The translations under genes and the position numbers were made by a program. A stretch of DNA of 64,000 nucleotides from Wyeomyia smithii (lineage: Eukaryota > Arthropoda > Insecta > Diptera > Culicidae), in the NCBI RefSeq assembly GCF_029784165.1, contig NC_073695.1, positions 101,621,306-101,685,305 of the forward strand. Direction: 5' to 3'. The notes under the pieces are model-generated. The model was not told where the DNA came from. It saw nothing but the letters and a program-made list of their open reading frames with translations, and ran no database searches. Shown one piece after another: positions 33,326-45,459 of the stretch. Each line of letters begins with the position of its first letter. The stretch's first letter is position 1.

Positions 33326-34584
33326 CAGGAGGGTTGTGTGCAAAGCCACGACCGCAAGGTTGAAGTAGAATACTTTTACTAGAAAGATAGCCCGGCTGCT
33401 TGCGTGTCAGTCATTTTTCTAGTAAATAAACGTTGACTAATCAGATCAATCGAATTTTGCGCTTCAACAAGGATTGACCATTTTCAATAATATAGTAAGT
33501 TGCTTGTCATGGTTGGGGCTTGACAATTTTTAAAATTTGAGATGAACTTTTATCGGATGTCGTGCTCATGACTGAAGAAAAAGATAATTCGGTACGTTCT
33601 GAGACATGGAAATAAGTAAAATTTATAACCTCTACAAATTTAAAAATGTAAATTAACTAAAGAGAAAACATTAACGCTTTAATCATCGGGTTTTTGTTTT
33701 ATACTGAAAAGGACAATTTGTTGTTCAATTTAGTATCGGATAAGATGCCGATTACATCTTTGCGTTATCACTGACAGTGCGAACAAAGTATTCGTTGTGA
33801 TAAAGCAAACAGTGAAATGCTGATATAACACTCAAAACTAGACGGCTCACGTGTTGTCAAATGAATCAACTTTTCATTAAATACATTTACTAGTGCCCAC
33901 TATCGCACAGAGACCGAGTTTCACTAAAGTGCCTCACTGCATCAGCCGCTATCGATGCTGAGATCCGCTGCAACTAGTGCGCTATCAATAGCTATGTCAC
34001 AGTTGTGGCCGCTATACCCTGCCATTGGTATCCACTGTCCCTGCATCAGCTGGCCCAGCTGGTATCGTTGCTGGAATCCGCTGCAACTAGTGCGCTATCC
34101 ATTGCTACGCCACAGCTGTGGCCGCTTTCCGCCATCGATGGTATCCACTGCACTGCTAGTGCTGCTGCTAAGGGAGAACGACTGCTGTTGTCGCTGTCTA
34201 GAACTATTATGAGCGGCTTCGACTGAAACAGGCCCTTTTATAGGCCAAATAGCATGTTTAAAATTGCAAGGTATATGATTCTGTCGACCGTGCTTGGGAA
34301 GCAATCATATAACGACCAATCAGAGGTCGAATTTTTCGTTTTGACAAGGCTTGACTATTTTCAATTTTACAATAGTGTGATTAACAAAATTACAATTATC
34401 TTCTATCGGGAAGAATCTTAGAAGATTTTCCAATATATTCCTGCAAGAACGAAGGAAATTCATCGAATACTAACCGATTTATTAGCATTTGAAATTGGAC
34501 ATATTTTTCACTTTTTCCGGTTTTAGATTTTCATTTAACATCCCTATGTAGCCGAACTTCCTGAGAGAAGTATTCTACTTCAAA
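33326..34584 (-). repeat. Repeat X, copy A (element carrying a promoter-like segment)
   Basis: Shares both ends and much of its interior with 46434-48019. The left end is CAGGAGGGTTGTGTGCAAAG, the right end ATTCTACTTCAAAA. TTGAAGTAGAATACTT at about 33359-33374 is inverted at the right terminus. On the minus strand near 34230-34245 it has TATAAAAG, preceded by an ATTGG (CCAAT-type) box near 34317 and followed 32 nt from the TATA start by an Inr-like TCATAA. A tandem duplication of about 110 bp lies at 33960-34135. No protein is recognised and the class is undetermined. Confidence 0.6.
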
Positions 34585-34589
34585 ATTAA

Positions 34590-35379
34590 ATAATGATAAA
34601 TAAAACCCTGGCACCAAACTAAACGATAAGTTTATAAAAGCTTCGAGTCGTCGGGTACAAACAACGGGGTGGTGCGCTACGCGGCAGGGAGGGTCTACGA
34701 TGGAAAGCGGACAGGTTGTAAATTAAAAGGTCGGATAGCAAATATGCGAGAGAATTTTTGATTATAACCCGGAGGAGTGTAGTCGCGCGTTAAGGATCCA
34801 GTGTCGAAGTTTTGGCGGAAAAAAACCCTAAGTGAGACCTTTTGTGGCCAAATTGGAAGGCCATTTTGTACGCTAAGTTTTGGCGCGTCGTAGAAAACCG
34901 CGGCCGTGGTGAAAGGCGAGTTAAAGCCAGTTGAAGCCATCCAGATAGTGCAACAGTGACACCCTCCGGGTTACCCGCCAGCCGATTATCCAGCGATCAA
35001 CAAGCCAGTGCTACGCTTGTAAAGCCCCACTGGTGACCACCGACGCCGCTGCGTCCGATACTACAACGCCCAGCTGGCCAGAAGACCGGATCCGACCAAA
35101 GGATCCACCGCATCTCTAAGGCAACGAAGCAGCCACCCGATCAGCATCTACACCCCCAGCGAGCGGAGTGCCCGACGGACGTTTTACCGTGAAAAAAGAA
35201 AAAGAGCGCAAGTAAAATTATTCCTACTAACTCTTCCTTCCCGCGAAAATAATTTTAATAAAAATTTTGTATGGTCTCGTAATTTTCAAGCTGTTCTTTG
35301 TTAAATTAATTGTGAGTCCTTTTGACTTGTTTCCGCTCAGTATTAGTGTGTAATCCGTGAATTTCGCTCAGTGACCAAC
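34590..35379. other. GC-richer non-coding block, unassigned
   Basis: The block 34640-35210 is unusually GC-rich for the window, rich in CCA/CAG text, with stops in all frames. It resembles a retroelement leader or an untranslated exon, and continues beyond the hAT insertion at 37245. A TATAAAAG lies at 34633. No family can be named. Confidence 0.3.
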
Positions 35380-35387
35380 GGTATAGG

Positions 35388-37236
35388 CATGGGCGCAACT
35401 ACGGGGGGGCTGAAGCCCCCTAGAACGTGTTTAGCCCCCCCTAGAATTTCCCAGAGAATGATTGTATTCAATATATATACATTCCATACTACTTATCAGA
35501 GCATCAAAATCAACACAAATTGAGATGTCGTCATTCATTGGCTAAGAACTAGTTCTGCACCCAGGATCGATTCTCAACCCTTGCTCTCTTACTCACTTTA
35601 CCAGTCAGACGAGAGCTGTAGTAACTCGTGCTGTATCAAGAAGTCGCCAGTTTACTCGGTTTTGGACTGTGTTTCACCAGTTCCCCAGACGTCTCATCAC
35701 TCGCAAGTCTCTTTCGATCTGGTCGAGCCATCATGCACGCTGCGCCCCTTAATTTCTTGTGCCGGTAGGGTTGCTGAAAAGAAGTGATTTCACATGGTTG
35801 TCGTCCGGCATTCTTAAGATGTGACCGGCCCACCGCAACCTATTCTCTTTCGCCAGGTGTGCAATGGGGTTCTCTCCAAGCAGCGATTGTAACTCATGAT
35901 TCATGCGCTGTAGCCATTATCCGTCGTCCGCTTGTGCTCCTTCGTAGATAGTCACCTTCTGTTCGCCGATAGGCACCTTCTGTTCGAAAATATCAAAAGG
36001 ACTTCCATAGAGGACTACCGGTTATCAGGGTTTTGTAGTTTTTTGTATCGAAGTGGTCATGTCCGATCATCACCGTGATTGGTGCTTACGTTTGTAATGT
36101 CTGAGAAGAACGGGCCATCGTTGAGAACGTGGTCAATTTGTTTTGCTGTACGTTGGTCGAGGAAAGAAGTGACTTTGGCTGTGCGGGCCGATAACCGGCT
36201 TATATAAGGCTATCCTTCCGTTCATGTCCCCAACGACGATCTTGATATCTTTACGCGAGCAGCTATCGTAAAGTTTCTCCAGCTGTGCGTAGAACGCTTC
36301 TTTCCCTGCATCAGGTCTTCCTTCGTGAGGGCAGTGCACATCGGGAATAGTGTAGTTGTGGAACCGGCTCTTAATTCTCAACAAACACAACCTGTCGCTG
36401 ATTGGTTGCCGCTTTGGTGGTACTGTGCCTTGCGGCGTCAAATCCACCGTACCTTCTCTCCTTTCAGGCAAAGCTCCTGGAGCGCGACGATGTCGAAGTG
36501 GCGGGGTTCTAGCTGATCCAGCAGAATTCGGTCGACATCCGGGTCGTTAAGCGATCTACTGTTACATGTACTGAGCTTCTAATCGTCGTCCTTATTTCGT
36601 CGGCTGGGTCATTGCCGATTGTTCCGGTTCGTTTTGAATTCTTGATTCTCCGTAGTATGTTTATTTTAGTATGCTGCCTCACTAGGGCTGCGATACCTAG
36701 TCTCGCGACGGAGCTGCCGCCATGGATGTAGCTGGCGAGACACCACATTTCATAGTTCAACCATCCGGTCCGGATCAGTCGCTGTTTGAGCCGCCCCTAG
36801 CCTGTGGGGTAGACGCACAGACAAGCTGCTCTCTAGGAGAACAACTACCCCACCGGTTTACCGGTTTCTCCTTGGTTGCTCGTATCCCAGTTGGTACCAC
36901 GTGGAGGTAGGAATAGGGCAATATGCCTTGAACCACACTGGGGTCTATTTTCTTCTAACTAGTACGGGTGAACTGTTAAAAAGCACTGCCCAGCCGTTTA
37001 CCAAATCTAGCTCTCCTCAATATCGAATCATTGTTGCTGAAAGAGCTTGGCGTTGACGATGTGTTCAAGATATTCAGTACATCTTCGGAGATTCTAACCC
37101 GAAGTGATTTTTTTCTGCTTTTACGATACTATTTTAAGCGTTATTAAATAAGCATATTGAAACTCTTTTTTCTCTTTTTTAAGTGACATACATGAAAACT
37201 AGCCCCCTCTAGAAATTTTCCTTAGTTGCGCCCATG
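35388..37236. mobile_element. hAT element carrying captured RTE segments, copy 1
   Basis: Ends CATGGGCGCAACTA (35388) and TAGTTGCGCCCATG (ending 37236) are flanked by the exact 8-bp duplication GGTATAGG (35380-35387, 37237-37244). The interior has no hAT transposase but holds RTE-type endonuclease and C-terminal text on the minus strand. A second, inverted copy lies at 46359-49794. 1849 bp, non-autonomous. Confidence 0.95.
35680..36560 (-). pseudogene. RTE-type LINE fragments inside hAT copy 1
   Basis: On the minus strand, the endonuclease N-terminus (LDQLEPRHFDIVALQE) is encoded near 36440-36520. It is followed by KIVVGDMNGRIALYKPVIGPHS (GDMN in place of the GDFN motif) near 36185-36260. 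The polyprotein C-terminus (NRLRWAGHILRMPDDN) is near 35800-35850. Most of the reverse transcriptase is missing between them. The same deletion form is present in copy 2, so the fragments were acquired before the two copies separated. Confidence 0.8.
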
Positions 37237-37244
37237 GGTATAGG

Positions 37245-38090
37245 TGGGTTGGAAGTCCGCCCAATTGAATTTTCTACAGGAGACCAAAGTAACGACCCGA
37301 AGCTGGGAAGTAAAAAGCAACTAGAAGCGAGTGAATAGTAACACTTTAGTTGGGTGGCACGCTGTGGAGAGTGTAGAGAAAATGGAGCCTCTCGAAATGC
37401 ATATTATGTTTTTACCCCTGAACGGTGCGATGATAAATAAGTGAAAAGTCGGCTATAGTAAAGTAGTATGAACATGGCATTAGGCCACGTCGTACACGGT
37501 AACAGGTGTTATGCTATCATTTTCAAATGCGTATTATCTTATTGCCACTGAACGGTTTTTTAACACCAATTTCTTCGCAGTATTATCGAGTTGCGTTCAA
37601 TTTGATAAACCTTTCTCTTAGCTTCGTTACGTGGCGTGGTGAATTTCTATCCTCAATGAAGTGTTGTGAGTTTGCTGAAACAGATCCAGCATTTTTAGGA
37701 GAATGTGCCGAACTTTTCTGTTCGAAATCGGATCAGTTTCGTAAATACCGCAGGTTATGCACAATATCATCGAATTATGGAGAATCACACTACTGCGCAT
37801 TTGATGAATAATATTCTACGTAGTCCTACGCCTACTATGCGGTCGTGTCTTGGATACCACACTCTAATTTTTAAATAACTGTTTTGGCTGATTAATTTTT
37901 CTCAGATGGAAAACACGACATATGGTCCGCTCCTATTTCGATTTTTTCACGCTTTTTCAAAAGAATTCTCACATGTGCCTTATGTTCTTACAGCATGTGT
38001 GCAGTTTTATGAACTCAATTTATTTGCTCTTTTGCCTGGATAGAGCAATCAAGTTGCATCTCTGTTACAATTTATTTGTGTCATAATTTT
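37245..38090. other. Unassigned stretch with a short direct repeat
   Basis: The phrase around AATGC(A/G)TATTAT...CTGAACGG occurs twice (about 37395-37427 and 37525-37556). A 101-codon frame at 37506-37811 has no recognised domain. No gene supported. Confidence 0.3.
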
Positions 38091-38096
38091 GTGAAA

Positions 38097-38234
38097 ATGA
38101 ATCGTAAAAAGCGTATTCCATTGACTTTAGAGCAAAAATTACATATTATTCGAGCAGTTGCGAAAAAAGAACTATTCAAAACCCAAATTAATGGTGATTT
38201 TTTTCACTGCCGCGATGAAATCAAAAAACTGTAA
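38097..38234 (+). pseudogene. Pogo/Tigger-like transposase N-terminal fragment
   Basis: A 45-codon frame starting MNRKKRIPLTLEQKLHIIRA and running to a stop. The text matches the CENP-B-type helix-turn-helix at the N-terminus of pogo/Tigger transposases. The frame degenerates after TQINGDFF. Only this DNA-binding start survives; the DDE domain is not seen nearby. About 150 bp upstream, CGATTTTTTCACGCTTTTT resembles the interior of the MITE at 24019, possibly part of the same element group. Confidence 0.65.
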
Positions 38235-38239
38235 TGTAG

Positions 38240-38600
38240 TAGAGTGCGAATTTTGATAATAATATTTGGTCATGACATTTGTAGATCGAGTTTTTACCTA
38301 GCAAATATTCATATCTCTCATTGTCTCGGTGTGGTACTGCCTGGAAGACGCAAAATGTTAAATGTAAGTTGCTAAACGTATAATTACGACAAAAGCAAAA
38401 AAAGTTGCCTTGACGTGCGCTTAAATAAAGCTTAAATTAATGATTATAGCTTTTCAACCAGTCCTGTGAATTTTGGTGCCGCTAGAACATGCAATAATGC
38501 GTCAAAAGGTCGCAGAGCATTTGCTCACCGGGTTCGTCGCTTTTTTGTTTGCTTACGGGAAGACTCATTCTAGTCTCTGTAATAGCTATCTTTGGTAGGG
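38240..38600. other. Unassigned stretch
   Basis: No feature recognised. Confidence 0.3.
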
Positions 38601-38605
38601 CCAGG

Positions 38606-38785
38606 CCCGGATTTAAGGAGAGGGCAAATGCCCCGAGCCTTCCGACAAGAGTCTTGGGCCAGACTTTTTTTTTGCTTGAAGTTTAAGTTATTTCAAAATT
38701 TAAAATTATTTATTTATTTTACCTCTATTTTTACGAAAAAAGGGCCCTGCGAAAGTCTCTGCCCCGGGCCCTCAGCACAAAATTC
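38606..38785. mobile_element. Partial hAT-type MITE (GGCCCGGATTT family)
   Basis: Starts CCAGGCCCGGATTTAAGG and carries the same GCCCCGGGCC blocks as the neighbouring full copy, but its right terminus is missing. A truncated sister copy. Confidence 0.6.
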
Positions 38786-38858
38786 ACAGGAATGGTTGAA
38801 AAGCTATAATCTTTATTTTTTTCAGTTTCAGCTCCAGGGCAAAACCTGTGCTTACCAG

Positions 38859-39053
38859 CAGGCCCGGATTTGAGGGGGGGCAACGGGGGCAGATGCCCCG
38901 GGCCTCCCGATTCAAGGGGCCCCCCTAGTCCTGAGGCGACCTTTTTTTTTTTTGCTCGTCACCTTTTCAGAACGATACCTCTAAATTTTTTAAGGAAAGA
39001 GGGCCTCACAAATAAATTTGCCCCGGGCCCCCCGCCGTCTAAATCCGGCCGTG
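38859..39053. mobile_element. hAT-type MITE (GGCCCGGATTT family)
   Basis: CAGGCCCGGATTT at the left is inverted as AAATCCGGCCGTG at the right. Flanks CTTACCAG (38851-38858) and CTTACTAG (39054-39061) are an 8-bp duplication with one mismatch. GC-rich ends with a poly-T in the middle. Confidence 0.85.
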
Positions 39054-39061
39054 CTTACTAG

Positions 39062-41654
39062 TGTTATTATTAGCTCTCCAGGTCGATTCAAACATTTCTG
39101 GGAACTACTGAACTGTTTTCTGAGTGGAAAAGAAAAAGTCTCTCCGAATGAATTCGCTGCGCTACAGGAGAATTACATTGAGTACACTAATAACGCATGA
39201 TTATCACCGATTCTCCGATGCAACGTGTTTACTTACCCAGCGACTTCTTATCAGTAAGTCAGAAAGCCATGTGCCAATGCGACGAACCTGCTCACAAGTC
39301 AGTAAGATTTGCGCGTTCGGCTGAGAAACATTTCAATTCGCCGTTTAGACTCACTGAAACCGGTGGAAAGTGTGTATTGTAGAGTGTTTGCTACGCAGAG
39401 AAAAATTATCACTGAGAGGAGAACAATTGGATGAAGGTACCGATGGCAGTGAAGAAAAGCTCAGTGTGATTGATTATCGTGATGATGTTGCGAACGAAGG
39501 GTGGCTCATTTGATTGAGACACAATTTGAGTGGTCATTAACACATGCTTGGATACGACAACAGATCATGGATTGTTGGTCATGAGGTTCTGTTAGCATCA
39601 GTATTTGCGTTCTGGTGCGATGATAACACAATCGATGACACCACCACGGGAAGTTGTTAATGTACCGGGAGTTGGCAATTGGCCAAACAGATGAGCTGGG
39701 ATTTTTAGCAGCTGACGATAAGAGTTTACATTATTACAAATATTAGTGAAGCGTTGGGTGCCTAGCGGTTGTTATTTTGGTTCAATCGCATGCCTTTAAA
39801 TTATTAGAAAATTGATTGAAATTTAATTTATCTGTTAAGAGCTTGTATCACATCCTCTATAAAAGAATATCGTGTGCTATCTGTTGACTTCTTCAATTCT
39901 GCCTGCTGATGAATGTGTTCATTTTTATGGTTCACGGCACATCATTGCGCTTAACCTATAACAGACATAACATTTTTTTTTAATTAAAATGATTAAGAGT
40001 TCAGTGTTACAAGAGACCCTTGATCCGACCGCGCGATAGAAAAGTTTATGTTTGTTGTACTATAAATTGTGATCCATTAATAGCTTCGTGTCTCACGGCA
40101 TGCTCAGTATTAATAAGTGAATGTGAGTTACTGAGGATACGAAATAAAATGAAATATTCCATATCGAATAACACGTATCGTAAATAAAAGGAGAATTTCA
40201 AACCAACAGATACTATTATTGCGACATTTACGAGCACTTAGATTTCAAAAGTACCACGTATCGAAATTTTGTGACTTATTGATAGTGTTAAATTCTTAGT
40301 GGAATAAATTATTCCTAATCTTTGTAACATCGAAAATTTTTGCGTAATCGTTGATGAAAATTACAGTCATCAACAGTGTCATTTAGAAAATAGCTGACAA
40401 ATATGCTGATTTTTGAAAAAAAATATTCATAAAAACTACATCAGAAGGTTAGGGGATGCCTAACCGGTTCTATCAAAATCAAGATGCATCAATTTGGAGT
40501 GACTTAATTTGTGTGTCACCTCCTATTGTGAATCCTTCCGAAATATTTTTTAAGACTTTACTCTTTTAAGTGGATTTTTTTCTAGCTTAATCTTCTAATA
40601 TTAGCTTATTAATAAGCTTCTAGTTTTAATTTTCCACACAACTATTGTATTGAAAAACGAATTAACTAATATATTGCTCTTATAAAAAGAGCTGAACATC
40701 TCTATCAATTTGCATAATAAATTTAAACAATGTCAATACAACTGTGCAAACATTTGTGTTGCACATTGAAGTCTTAAGACATCAGTGAATCCATTCAACT
40801 GTTTAAGTGGAAAATTGACGCGGCTTATTAATTACCCAGTGAAAGACTTGGATGATAGTCTAGTTTAAAATATCTCAAAAAATTCCGCTGACCAAATGCC
40901 TGCATGGGCCATGGGAATATCTTTGGCCAGCGAAATATCCTCACTGACGGCAAATCGTTTCAATTAAGTCGCTTTTTGAGTGCTAGCACTCAATGCTAGT
41001 GTAAGACATTCAACTATCAAACATCTCAGTCTCATTCAAGAATAAAATCTGATTAAATAAATTGATATGTTCCGGAGTAATTGTTCGTCCGAATCAACAA
41101 CCGGATTAAGGAAACTCTGTGGGTAAAGCTAAGCGGCTAAGCAAAATTGCAATACGCGCGCATTCACCGCTCGTAGTCGCTAGTCAATGGTAGTAGTAGG
41201 TTAAATCCACTCATATTCCGGTTTCCTAGCGATATTGTTAACAGTCTAACAACTTCGTGAGCCACGCGACGAGACAGAGACCGGTTAGACACATATAGAA
41301 CATTTCACGCGCATAATTTATCCCTGACAAGCATCACTTTTACGCTTGGTTAGCAAACTTTTGTCGGCATGTAGCATTGTTTGGCGCGCTCTATCGCGCA
41401 GTTCACAGTGATATAGTTATCGTTCGCTAATTTTGTGGCATTTATGAAAGCTTAAACATATTATCACACAAACTTTTCGAGCTAAGAGAAGTAAGGAGTG
41501 ATGAGACTAATTGTGGTGCAATATGATATGTGCATGATGTACGAGCATTTTCAATATGCGGTTGAAGGACTGAGAATAATACAAGTAAAGTGATTAATGC
41601 AAATAGAATAACTTATTAGACATGCATTCATTTTTCCGATTCAAGTTTTATTTT
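39062..41654. other. Unassigned DNA
   Basis: Short frames at 39018-39382 and the minus-strand frame at 40046-40237 show no domains. Mostly AT-rich. Nothing else can be supported. Confidence 0.3.
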
Positions 41655-42327
41655 GGTGCTTATTACGGGAGTCACTTCACGGTGAAATCAGAGTGAAGTG
41701 AACAAAATCCTATTACGGGATTCACGTAAGAGAGAAAAACGTCGCGAAGTGACATCTGCCGTGGAATCTGGGTTATTATGGGTGTCACATCAGTGAAATG
41801 AGAACGGAAAAAGCGACGTTTCGCGTGGAATTATTTCACGACCATTTTGAACGGTGAAATGATTCCACGAAGCTGCCACAAGTCTTAAAATTGATTGATT
41901 TGTGATCTAATGGTAAATATTGGATTTATTCTTCAGTAACGAAGCGAATCAGAGTTTGATCCGTGCCTTAAAGTCAATTTTTAATTTTTTTTCCCGATGA
42001 GAAAAATGCGAACTAGTTCAGGAAATTTTCGATACCGAAAAAAACATTTTTTTTATGCCGAATGTCTTAGAAATGCAGAACACGTCAAGATCTGGTGTTA
42101 TCTGAAAAACGGGAAAAAACGACTTTCTGGGACTTAGACATTTTTGAGCTGGGAAACAATCTCATTTCACTTGTCCTATTCTCAATTTCACTTCACTGTC
42201 AATCTCACTCCACGGAGGTGATTTTTGTCACCTCACTTGAGGTGGAATCGGGAATAGGTCTCAAAAAGTGAAGTGAGCGTGAGAGTGAAATATATTTCAC
42301 CGTGAAGTGACTCCCGTAATAAGCACC
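41655..42327. mobile_element. MITE with perfect 34-bp TIR
   Basis: The 34-bp end (41655-41688, starting GGTGCTTATTACGGGAGTCA) is exactly inverted at 42294-42327. The interior repeats GTGAAGTGA/TCACTTCAC motifs many times on both strands. 673 bp, no coding capacity. The target duplication is unclear (T-rich flanks on both sides). Confidence 0.85.
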
Positions 42328-42649
42328 TTTATTGCTGAAAACAATACGGCTGTCCAGTACTTGGATACAATACAAGTTTTCCATCAAATTTAATTTCCAT
42401 TTTGCCACAAAAAGAATTGTTTCAAATCTGCGCTGAGAAAGTATTGTGGAAGTTTTTACATTTTCATGCGCTGTCATGACAAGATATGGTGAAGATTTTC
42501 AACCCATTAACTAAATTTTCTCTAGCCAACACTTCTACTACAGTAAAATAAAGATTGAAAAATCGTATCGTAAAATCCCATCCACAATGATTAGATTGAC
42601 ATATTTTATTGAACTATGGGATGTGCTATCAATTGACCTTTAATGTACT
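42328..42649. other. Unassigned spacer
   Basis: No feature recognised. Confidence 0.3.
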
Positions 42650-42658
42650 TGGTTTTAT

Positions 42659-42857
42659 AAAAAGCAAAGCCTTGGTGCGATTCGGAACTCGACCTTCTGT
42701 TTTATCATACACAGACTTTGCAGCCAACTGTTAAGTGTACAGGACAATTGCGGGGCTAGCGCTACGATCCTACTGACAGTCTATCTCGAGCCGAGATTGG
42801 AACTCACGACGACTGGCTTGTAAAGCCAGCGTCGTACCTCGAGACCGTCTGGGAGTC
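42659..42857 (-). mobile_element. tRNA-related SINE (weak Pol III boxes)
   Basis: On the minus strand the head has a tRNA-like anticodon arm, CTGGC-TTTACAA-GCCAG (complement of about 42812-42828), and a decayed B box GAGTTCCAATCTC (complement of 42793-42805). The body continues AGCGCTAGCCCCGCAATTGT and ends near GCTTTGCTTTTTATAA. Flanks TGGTTTTAT (42650-42658) and TGGTTTCAT (42858-42866) may be the target duplication with one mismatch. I recall this family as abundant in mosquitoes. Confidence 0.7.
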
Positions 42858-43036
42858 TGGTTTCATATATTTATTTCGTAATATTTAATCTGTTGTTCTT
42901 CTTTAAAATAAGATAAAATTGTTTTACAATGTACAAAATCCGGATTCTATACTGTGTGTTCGTGATATAGGGTAACGGGGGTGTTTTGGCCAGCTTTAGA
43001 AAGTGATTGTACAATTTATTAAAAACACACGATTTG

Positions 43037-44060
43037 TTCATTTAGACATAGAAAAAGCATTCGACAGTGTTGGCATAAAGGTTTGATTGAGAAATTGCAA
43101 ACTTTTAATTTTCAAATTTCCCTAATCAAAATTTTGAAAAATTATCTTACTGATCGAACTCTGCAGGTTGATTATCAGAATTCAAAATCTGATAGATTTC
43201 CTGTCAGAGCAGGTGTGCCTCAAGGTTCAGTCTTGGGTCCAGTCCTGTGCAACATATTCACTTCAGATCTTCCTGATTTGCCCCCAGGATGCACAAAGTC
43301 ATTGTTCTGCGATGACACAAGCATTTCCGTAAAAGGAAAAAGTCTTCGTGTCATATGCAGTCGATTGCAGAAAAGTGTAGATATTTTTTCTTCTTACTTG
43401 CAAAAGTGGAAAATCTCTCCCAATGCTTCTTAAACTCAAATGATAATTTTTCCCCATAAGACTAGGGCTTCTTTCCTTTAGCCAAACAATAATCACGTTG
43501 TCAAGGGAATGGGGTTATTTTAAGTTGGTCTGACAAGGTTAAGTACTTGGGACTAATTTACGATAAAAACTTATTTTCAAAGAGCACATTGAGAGTATAC
43601 AAGCCAAGTGCATCAAATACACGAGATGTTTATATCCTCTCATTAACAGGAATTCTAAACTTTGTTTAAAGAACAAACTTTTGATTTACAAACAAATTTT
43701 TAGACCAGCAATGCTTTATGCTGTACCGATCTGGTCAAGTTGCTGTTCAACAAGGAAGAAAACGCTCCAAAGGATTCAGAATAAAATTCTCAAAATGATT
43801 CCGAAGCGTCCTCCTTGGTTTGGTACACTCGAATTACATAGACTTACTGGTGTTGAAACATTAGAAGCTATGTCAAACAAAATTATTAACAATTTTCGAC
43901 AAAAATCGTTGCAATCCTCAATTGCTACGATAAGCTCTCTTTATAGCCAATAAGTTAGCAATTAAGTTAGTTGTAAGTTTACTTCCCCTTTTCTGATAAG
44001 TAGATTTAAATCCCTACGAACGACAAGTCCTAATTGCGAAAGCAAACAAATCCTAACAAT
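43037..44060 (+). pseudogene. Jockey-type LINE 3' fragment (reverse transcriptase)
   Basis: 5'-truncated reverse transcriptase: HLDIEKAFDSV near 43045, RAGVPQGSVLGP near 43206-43240, and FCDDTSI near 43300 in place of the usual YADDT catalytic block. It continues through several stops to IFRPAMLYAVPIWSSC and RIQNKILKMI at 43695-43800. A one-base loss after FDSV and multiple nonsense codons make it dead. Lies inside the TIR element above. Confidence 0.85.
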
Positions 44061-44106
44061 TAAAATTACAAATTTCTAACAGTGTTGAGAAGTCACCATT
44101 TGTGAT

Positions 44107-44190
44107 TGGACACACATACTCATTACTTACTAATATTTAAATTTATTGAAAATTTCATTACTTACTAATATTTAAATTTATTGAAAATTA
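44107..44190. repeat. Tandem duplication, about 38-bp unit
   Basis: A unit beginning CATTACTTACTAATATTTAA is present twice in direct succession near 44113-44190. Confidence 0.8.
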
Positions 44191-44874
44191 TCCAAGAAAT
44201 ATTAAAATTTATACGAAGTACTAAAAACACATTTTGGACCACTAAGCCTATATTTAGGCCTATCTCTATGTTTAGAGCCGTATGTGGAAATATTTCGGAT
44301 TAATTATATTTAAGATCATCATTGATCTTTTTATAGAAGAAATAGTGGATTTGGACAGATTACTGCAGTGATTTTTTCGCAATTTTAGGCCTTTGGAAAT
44401 TCAAAAATCTAGCTCATATCGGTTTTATTGGCATTATCAGCCAATTTTATATCGTTGCATGTAATATATTAAGAAATATTTACCTGTAAGTTGCTACAAA
44501 CAGCTTTTTCGTTCAGCACGCAACAGCCGAATGGTAAACAAAGTGCATGGCCAAAATATGTTCGCTTTAGTCAGAGTCAAATAATTTCGATTATGCCTTA
44601 AACTACTATTTTAACTTTAACTAACTTGTTAGAGTATAAAAACTGTTCTTTCGGTATTTTATCGATGTTACTACAACAATGAATTGTTTTAAAAGCATAC
44701 CTGTTTGTTACAACAGCTTTCGGAAGATGACTTACCCAAAGAGTCACTGTTTTGCCTTAAACTAGTCAATGATGCATATTTTAAATGATCCATAGTTTTT
44801 TTTTATTAATCATTGAATCAGCTAAAATGCGTAAAACGGTCCTGGGTGTGCCAAAATACCCTCGTTACCCTACG

Positions 44875-45459
44875 AACCGCATTTGTGACAACTTTGCTTA
44901 TGTTATTTAGTTTGAATAAAGCTTTCTATGCGCCAGATCTCACCAATACAGACTTAACTCGTGTAACCGCATACAATCGATTTATTTTTAACCAAGAAAC
45001 CAGCTGATGATTGGTTCCAAAAATTAATCCGCTAGTGAATTATAGTTCGTTCGTGTTACCTACATTAACAAGCTTTGGTTCAGTGGAAAAACAATAGAAA
45101 TAAAACTAAAATTCGGCTTACAACTTGAATAAAAGTTCGGGATGGGTAGAAATTTTGTACTCTCCCCCAGCGTGATGATTATTTGTAATGTATCCAGAGA
45201 ACATCATGTATTAGTGAAATCGAGCACTAGCACTAGCGTAGATAGAAAGGGCTAGCGTAGTTGCCAGATTGGAAAACATATCTTCAATTTGAAACATTTA
45301 ACCAGCAGTGAAGACATCCAAGTTTGCGAAGACAAAGAAACCTTTGCTAAAAGATACAGTAACAGTGGTTGTGCTGTATCATTTTCGCCTTTTCAATAAA
45401 AATTATATTCCACGCGCATTCCGATGCCTTGACCCAGCCAACCGGTGGAGCTATTTTCT
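44875..45459. other. Unassigned spacer
   Basis: No feature recognised; short frames lack domains. Confidence 0.3.

Larger units (their letters stand above)
42970..44870. mobile_element. TA-flanked TIR element split by a Jockey fragment
   Basis: GGGTAACGGGGGTGTTTTGG (42970) and the inverse CCAAAATACCCTCGTTACCC (ending 44870) are matching TIRs with two mismatches. TA stands on both sides (42968-42969, 44871-44872), so a Tc1/mariner-type MITE. About 0.9 kb of LINE sequence sits inside it. Confidence 0.75.

Noticed and set aside
33326..34584. Helitron as the identity of repeat X
   Set aside because: No TC start, no CTRR end and no A/T target junction in either orientation.
42793..42857. Possible tRNA-Val gene on the minus strand (anticodon loop TTTACAA)
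   Set aside because: Acceptor stem does not pair and the B box is decayed; the downstream body and flanking repeats show it is a SINE head.
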